Source of the DNA: Bactericera cockerelli
Taxonomy: Eukaryota > Arthropoda > Insecta > Hemiptera > Triozidae
DNA: 64,000 nt
NCBI GenBank assembly: GCA_024516035.1
Contig: CM044957.1
Location: 45,533,949 to 45,597,948, forward strand
Reading direction: 5' to 3'
The notes beneath the pieces are model-generated. The model was not told the DNA's origin. It searched no databases and saw only the letters and a program-made list of their open reading frames with translations. Shown here piece after piece: positions 38,301 to 47,300 of the stretch. Numbering within the stretch: the first letter of the stretch is position 1; every line of letters starts with the position of its first letter. The position numbers and the translations under genes are program-made.

Positions 38301-41300
38301 CTTCCACCGAGAGTTTTGCAGTGGTGAACCGGTGGCTTTCTGAGATTTCCTCCGCCTGGGGGGTTGAAAATTATAATATACTGATTAGTTAGGTACGTGA
38401 GGCTGGCATTTCCGGTCCTACCCAGGCTGGGTGAGGTTAATGTGGGTAGCTAGCTGGTACGATTCCCAGCGAATGGAAGGTGAAATCCCCGTCCTGACTA
38501 TCTCAAATCAAGACCTTAACCAAATAATATTAAAGGACATGAAACTGGTTAACCTCGCCTGGTGGACACCATTCACTAAAAAGTATTATTATTATTACTT
38601 TTTCTTACCACTATGAATAATAATAATAATAAATCATTTGTGTCATTAATTTTTTTGTATACAGAGGGACCCATTCTAGGCCACATTTCTTTGGCTTCTA
38701 ATATTATTAGGCTTCCTAAAATTTATGTTTTCATTAACTGAGTCAGTCAGTGCACCTACCTTGACAATGATTTCCAATCTCTTCAAGCCTGTGGAATGGT
38801 TGATGGGGTGGTTCTGCCTCACTACGCCTGACTGGGGGTTGATGGAGAAGTAGTCACGGAATGTGGGCGGAGTGCCATTGAGAAAGCTGTACATGATGGG
38901 AGACTGGATGGAGTCCATGTCAATAGCTTGTATCTTCTCCGGGTGTATGGTGAGTACTCCGGATAGAACTCCGCTGGAGACCTGGACAAATAAGAGAACA
39001 AAAAAATTAGAGAAAGAAAAAAAATAAGCGTTTTCTACCACCTACCAGAGGGTTAGGTGTAGGGAATCCAATCCCGGGATTGGATTTCGGTTTCGGGATT
39101 AGAAATGGTCAATCCCGGGATCCCGGGATTGATACCCTAGTTAGGTGGTTAATGTGGATAGCTGGTACGATTCCCAGCGAATGGAGGTGTAAAATCTCCG
39201 TCTTGAATAAAATCCAGGACGATAAAACCAAATAGAATCAACTGGTCACAATAGATCTCATTAAGTCGCATTAAGGGTTGGGTGGAAGAGATTGCCACAG
39301 GCAATAACCCCGTCCTTTAGGTAGGACATTAGCTTTATTCTCTTTTTTTTTCTTATTTCTTTATTCGATCTATTTTTTTTCCCCCCTTATAATTTCATTG
39401 TATTGTTCTGTCAATATTGTACTTTGACCTGCAGGACACAGCCCTGGTACACGAAGGATGGGTCCTGGTCATCCTTTACACTTACCGTGGCGTGGTACCG
39501 TGGGTTCACACACACACTGTCCTGCAGGACACAGCCCTGGTACACACTTACCGTGGCGTGGTACTGTGGGTTTACACACACACTGTCCTGCAGGACACAG
39601 CCCTGGTACACACTTACCGTGGCGTGGTACTGTGGGTTCACACACACACTGTCCTGCAGGACACAGCCCTGGTACACGAAGCATGGGTCCTGCTGGGCAT
39701 CCTTTACACTTACCGTGGCGTGGTACTGTGGGTTCACACACACACTGTCCTGCAGGACACAGCCCTGGTACACACTTACCGTGGCGTGGTACTGTGGGTT
39801 CACACACACACTGTCCTGCAGGACACAGCCCTGGTACACACTTACCGTGGCGTGGTACTGTGGGTTGACACACACACTGTCCTGCAGGACACAGCCCTGG
39901 TACACAGGACACAGCCCTAGTACACACTTACCGTGGCGTGGTACTGTGGGTTCACACACACACTGTCCTGCAGGACACAGCCCTGGTACACGAGTCCTGG
40001 GCATCCTTTACACTTACCGTGGCGTGGTACTGTGGGTTCACACACACACTGTCCTGCAGGACACAGCCCTGGTACACACTTACCGTGGCGTGGTACTGTG
40101 GGTTCACACACACACTGTCCTGCAGGACACAGCCCTGGTACACAGGACACAGCCCTGGTACACACTTACCGTGGCGTGGTACTGTGGGTTCACACACACA
40201 CTGTCCTGCAGGACACAGCCCTGGTACACGAAGGATGGGTCCTGATCGTCCTCATCCTTAACATTCACGGTGAGGGTGGTGGTGGAGGAGAGGCGTTCGC
40301 TCTGGTTCCTGGCGCGATCCTGGGAATATAGATGGAACAGCGAAGAAGATTAGCTGAGAAATATTAGGCTAAAATGCCAAGGAATAAGTTTAAGAGAGGC
40401 GTTCGCTTTGGTTCCTGGCGCGATCCTGGAAATATAGATGGAACAGCGAAGAAGATTAGCTGAGAAATATTAGGCTAAAATGCCAAGGAATAAGTTTAAG
40501 AGAAGCGTTCGCTTTGGTTCCTGGCGCGATCCTGGGAATATAGATGGAACAGCGAAGAAGATTAGCTGAGAAATATTAGGGTAAAATTCCAAGGAATAAA
40601 TTTAAGAGAGGCGTTCGCTTTGGTTCCTGGCGCGATCCTGGGAATATAGATGGAACAGCGAAGAAGATTAGCTGAGAAATATTAGGCTAAAATGCCAAGG
40701 AATAAGTTTAAGAGAGGCGTTCGCTTTGGTTCCTGGCGCGATCCTGGAAATATGGATGGAACAGCGAAGAAGATGAGAAATATTAGGCTAAAATGCCAAG
40801 GAATAAGTTTCACTGTTATTTCGAAATGGTCTGGATAGGTACATATTGTATTTATGTACGTATCTAATATTGAGAACATTTTTTTTTTTATATATGTTTA
40901 ACGAGGGGTGGGGGGTTTACCCTCCATTCCTTGAAAACTTTCGAGGCTCAGATAGTAATGTAATAAATATTATCTCATTATTTGTAAAAGACATTCTTCA
41001 CAACTTGGTGGAGGTATAGGTATGTGGTTCGGTGGAAGAGAAGGCCACAGGCTTTAAGCTCGCCCCGATTCACTACATATATTATTCTCTTGTGTTTTTT
41101 TTGTGTCCTATGTTGTAGAATGTATCATGTAGTTTACCAATAAAGTGTTAAATAATAATATAGGAACTCACCGAGGCCACAATAGTGACCAGGTACCGCT
41201 GTATCTTCTCGTAGTCCAGACTCCGGTTCACCGTGACCTGGCCCTGGTGAGGCAGGTTGATGGAGAAGTGGGAATACCCATCCACCACCGTCACCCTGTC

Positions 41301-44300
41301 CTTGCCCACGCCCACCCCGCCCATGGAGCCGCCCATGGCACCGTCACTCGGCACGATGTAGTACTCCACCAGGCCATTGACCCCGGCGTCGGCGTCCACC
41401 GCCCGCAGGTTCTTGAAGATGGTGGCACCCACTGGGGTGAGCTGAAAACAAAATACCGTTTTTTTTTAACCCGCGATCAGTACGGTTGTGAGAGATTTCT
41501 CTCATAACCGTATACTTTACCGTGTACTGAATACGTTACAAAACCGAACCGTACTGATCCCGGGTTAATATTACTTCCGAGAAATTTCTAATTTTTTTTT
41601 TTTTTTTTTTTTTCTTTAATAATAATAATAATAGTTTATTTCTTTATTTTCTTTGGAAAGAAACATTTATACAAAGGTATTTCTCCTAAGCTTTGAAGGG
41701 CTTCTAATACCTACATATTATAAATCGGAAGTATTGTGTTTGTTTTTGTATTAAAAAAAAAAAAAACATTTTTTTGCTCCGATTTCATTTTTTTGTGGAC
41801 GTTTCTCCTGAGCAATTTTGGTTTTGTATCTGTCAGTCGGTTATTTACTATTGATTTTTAATTAATGTGCGAGTATATTAAGATTTGTCTAATTATTTCT
41901 CTTATGATGGATGTCCTACAGAAGGGTTGGGTGGAAGAGATTGCCATAGGCAATAACCCCACCCTTTAGTTAGGACATTCGTTTTATTTTCTCCTTTATT
42001 TATTTATTTCAAACTACATATTTTATCATTTATTTATTTATTCTCAACTTTATACTGTAAATATTGCACTTTGTCTTCCTAGTAAAAATTAAAATAATAA
42101 TAATAATAGACTACTAAGAATTTGAGTATCTTACCTCAGAGACGGTGGTTTCGTAGGGAGTGTTGAGAAAAAGTGGCGCATTGTCGTTCACGTCCGACAC
42201 TCTCACGATGACTGGGATAGTACGCTTCTTATTTGAGGCTTTCACTGTGCATGTGAGCTGCAATTCACAGAGAAACGGGAAAGTAAATTACAGGATGCAT
42301 AATTAGTTTATTTCGGACGGACGAAAACTTTTAGCTTTTGGACAGACGGGTGATTGCTCCAGAACATTATAATAAACCTCCATGGCTCAGTGGTTAAGAG
42401 CATTGGTTGCTGACCCGGAGGTTGCGGGTTCAAATCCCGGTCGGAGCGGAAAATTCTGACCGAGTTTTTCCGTTTCCGGAATGGCATGGATGTAAAGTGT
42501 CCTGAAGTAATGCGAAAGCGGTTCCGGGGCACAACTACCTTTAAAAAAATGTATACCTATATATAAAAAAAAATACTCTTCGGTCTAAGGGAACCACCAT
42601 GCGAGCGTTTTCTACCACCTAGCCCTCAGAGTATAATTGCGTATTATGTGCTGAAACACTGAATTAATGAGGAAAAAAGCACTGGGTTGGATTTAATCTG
42701 TAGATTACGGATTTAATCATCCATATATGCATCAGATAGTTATTACTTACTACAAGTCCAGTGCCATCCTGTAGTAATGTTAATTCCATTCCGGGGCAAA
42801 ATAAAGTATGATATTTAACATGGGGGGTTTTTCAGAGGGTACAAAACCTTTTCATGGGCTCTAAACCGCTGAGCTGATCATGCGCAAATCTTTGAAACTA
42901 TTCATTTTACGCCAATGAGAGAGACAATAAAATAAATATATTTTAAAGGACTGCTCTCATAATAGAGAGTTGCCTTTAAAATATATCTATCTATCCAAAG
43001 TTAATTTCCTACATGATTTAATCTAAATTATGATAGGTGGAAAAAAAAAGTGACAAAATGTTTTCCGAAAGTTCCAGTCGCGTACTGAACTGTCGGGCGC
43101 GGCGAAAGCTAAGGCCTGATTTTCTTTGGGATTAAAAAAAATTCTAGGTTCGATATTTCCAAATATTTCCATTTTATTTCAAGGTCAACTTCACTATATT
43201 CGTGAAAGAAAAATGCGTTTCGGTACTTTTAAAGATAAACAATGGACTTAACCTATAAAATAACTGGAAGCAATAATTTTCTACTTCCATTTTGGTTAAC
43301 TTTGGAAGAGGAAATTTTTCCTCTTCCAAAGTTTGGTTTGGTTAGAAAGAAAAACACGGCTCTTGTTTCTTTCGACAGCGCGAGTAGATCACGTGAGACT
43401 CACCTGAAATACGATATGAGAAAGATTGTCAGCATCTCTGTCCAGTGGTGTGAGCAGACGCAAGCTTTTCCCGCTGAGGGAGAACTGGGATTTCCCTTTG
43501 GGAAACACCAAGTTGAGCACAATATCCGACTCAGGGTCACCCACTATGGGGAGATCAACCAGTGTGTCCTCTCGAGGCAACTCTGTGGGTCAGGACAGAT
43601 TAAATTTTATAAGAAAGATAAAAAAAGATAGATAAGAAAGATAAATAAGGGTGGTGCGGAAGAGAATGCCGTTGGCATCAGCAACACCCTTGATCAAGTT
43701 TTGTTTTATTAAGACAATTTATACATTCTATGTAAATAAAACTTGATGTAATTATGTTTAATCAAATTGGTTTTAGAATTCGTTTTGAAGGTTCATGCTT
43801 AAAGGCAATTTATGGCCTATAAAATGATTCCTTTGGCAATCTCTTTGGATAATTTTGTGCTAAAGTGATTCCACTAACAACAGAGCCATGCATATTTTAG
43901 GTCGATAAGTATTTTTTTTAGTGTTTTACAGCCTTTTTTATTTTGTAGCCGTGAAACAGGAGCTACTGTAAACGCCTATGGTCTATGTTGTAGCCTGCCC
44001 ATCCTGTAGTATGCCTCCCCTCTAATGGGCGAGAAGTGACACATTACTTTCCATTTAGGTGCTGGGTTAACATGAGCGCACCGGAAGGTATCCCTTACAT
44101 ACAACTGTAACCAACTTATGTATACAATTTTTTGTCGACGGGGGGTTCGAACCCGGGACCTTCCGCATAGCAAGCGAGTGCTTAAGAGCTATTCGTGCGC
44201 TTAAATTATTACTTTTTATGTCTGAATTCGCTGAATCAATCGATCTAGAATACTAATATAATCGTTCTGGAATGTATCTAGTCATGGGGAAAAAATATAA

Positions 44301-47300
44301 AAATACTAGCATAATAACTTTATTATTATATTATGTAGGTACAACCCGTACAACGTATTCTCATGGACGAATCACTGCCATCTTCATCATAACATGTCAT
44401 CAATGACATCATGTGAACAATGGTAGTAAGGCAAAAAAAAGAAAGATTTTCCCTGCGAAACACGAGCAATTGCTTCAGTCACTATTCATATTATTATTAT
44501 TATTTTAAAATTTATTAGGAGGACACAATATTTATTTTACAGTATAAAATAAAGAAATAAAATATTATGAAAAATAAATAAATAAATAAATAAATAAATA
44601 AATAGAGAAGAAAATGATCTAGTGTCCTCACTAAAGGGCGGGGTTATTGTCCCTGGCAATCTCTTCCACCCAACCATTTACTCATAAGTTTTGAGAGCAA
44701 TCGCTTTTCCTTCTTTTGAAGTAAATGGTACATATTAGATATGCCTAATGCTAACCTTTTCTATAAGATCCTTGTCTATAAGATCCTGAGGTCCAGCATA
44801 AACAATGCTAATGGCCCAATGCGTCTTCAATTTTAGCACTGTTTAAGTTTATGCCGGACCTCAGGATCTTATAGACACGCCCTCCAATGACCTGATAATA
44901 ACAATACTGCGGCAGCAGTAATAATAATAATAATTTCGCCTTATTTATACTGCCTGATTAGGACTATTAAGTCCAATTATTCCGGCAGTAAGCCCACAAG
45001 ACGCATTATTAATATGTGGTAAAAATCCCAAATGGGAGCATAACTTGTCATGTCCCGGCTGGGTTTCGAACCCGCGACCTCTAGGCAACCAGACCGACAC
45101 CTTGACTACCGGGACAGAGTGATAACTCGTGAAAAGATCATATTGCTGCAGGTGAACTGATAGCAGTGGTTAGTTGTTTACACTTCCAATTAGAGTCAAC
45201 GTACCCGGTCACTCGTATCTTCACGCAATAATACCAACTATTTAGTAGCTACCGTGGTCAAGTGGTGTAGCGCACTCGACTTGGAAGCAGGTGACACGGG
45301 TTCGAGAGTAGAAAAGATGAATTTTTCTTACCACTTTATTTTCTTTATATATTTATTCCCACTAAAGACAAAACAGAAAACATTTTGTGCCTAGTAGATT
45401 TTACCCGATTAACCCCGTCATCTTCACAGTTTTTAACTTTGATTTTTATTGTAATAATTTATTTTTATTAAATAGATGGAAATGTTGTTAAAAAAAGATT
45501 AGTATTAGGGCCGAATTATTGAACAGGATTATCACTTAACTTGCTGTGTGCTTTCTTCACATTACTCACCAGTGCCTCTGGTTTCCTGTATGTCCAAAAT
45601 GATATTTGACTGTCCGGTTTCCACTTCACAGAGACCTGAAACACAAAATAACATTCCTCAGGTTGAGAAGATCTTCAGAGAAATAAATAAATAGGTATAC
45701 ATATTCCATTTATCCATTTTTTTTATTTTTAATAGATAAAAGACATGTACATATAATCAAAAGAGGATTGTTTTAAGATGGTCATTTCATAATATTATTT
45801 TAGTTTTAGACCCTTTTTGGGTCCTTCAGTATTAGGGCGGAATTCATAGACATCTCTCAAATTGATGAATCGGAATGAATGGATGCGGAATGCATTCATC
45901 CATACCTTCCGATGAACCCAAACCCAAATAGAATCAATGGACATGAAAGCAGCTAGACATTGGATCTGGGCGTCTATATAATCCTCTCACCACCGTGATT
46001 TAGGTATCATCAATACCTATCTCACGGACACGGAATTATTATTACTAATACCTCTAGGTACACATACCGTAGGTATGTCCCAGAAGCCCTGTTTTTTTTC
46101 TGCTTATTCTTCTAAGAATAGAAAAAGCCCCATTGCAAAACCGCAGGTGAACTCAAAATCCAGATTCAAACCACGAGAGTATGAATATTTGTATTAATTT
46201 ATGAAATTCGATATTTCCGGGGTGGCCAGAAAACGAGTTTTTTTTTAAGTGGGGTTTTAACGTCGCTTTCAACTGCCATGGTCATATCACGACGGGGGTT
46301 TTACCCTCCATTCGCAGGAAACTCACAAACCTGCTACTCACATTGACCTCACCCAGCCTGAGTGGGGCCGGGAAAAGCCAGCGTCACGAGAATTAGAATT
46401 TGAATGGTCACCCATCCAAGTCTTAACCTCGCTGGATGTCGCTTAACTTCGGTGTTCTGAAGGGAACCGGTGTATTCAACATGCCATCGACGCTGGCTAA
46501 AACGAGTTTAACGAAACGTAGGAACTTTGCACTTTCAAGAGACACTATAATTTTCATGTTTCATGAAGAATCTAAAATTTTTTTTTATAAAAGTTATCGA
46601 GAAGTGGTAAAAAGAACATAATACCTAAAAAGGGTTGGGTGGAAAAGATTGCCTAAGGCAATAACCCCGTTCTTTAGTTAGGACATAATTATATATTATG
46701 TATATATATATTTTTTTCTTTTTTCTTCTATTATATTGTATTTTAATTTGTAATTATTTGTATTGTATATGGGTAATATGTCCTATCGATAAAGTGTAAA
46801 TAATAAAAAAAAAAAAAAAAAAATATAGGTACCTACCTAATTAATTTATCCTTAACTCTCAATCTATAAGTTCATCTAGGTAATTGCAATAATATTAAGT
46901 TGGGTTTGAACATATTTTAAAAATAAACAATACTTTCTATACCTTGTAAAAGAAAGTTTTAAAAAAAACTATTCGTGTTAAGGCCGGCAGGCGTGTGCTC
47001 TCATGACAAGAGCTCATTGTACACCTGTCACTTATAAACCCTAAAATTGGTCATATTTTTCTATACACACCTTTTCTTTATTTGCTTGTGGGAGGTTCGA
47101 ACCCCCATTGTTGTTTGGTTACATTTTTTTGTAAGGAATACCTTCCGGCGCTCTCGTGTTGACCCAGCACCTAATTGGGAGTATTGTATCACTTTTCGCC
47201 CATCAGAGGGGAGGCATACTGGCCGAAAGCGTCTAGTAAAGTAGCTTTTTTCCATGGCTACGATAGTTCTGTATCTCTCTTAATTAAATATAAATACAAA

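Noticed and set aside
39403..40245. Long overlapping reading frames (up to 280 codons) on both strands
   Set aside because: They arise because the 66-base unit is a multiple of three and lacks stops. The supported coding sequence is only exon 6 on the minus strand.
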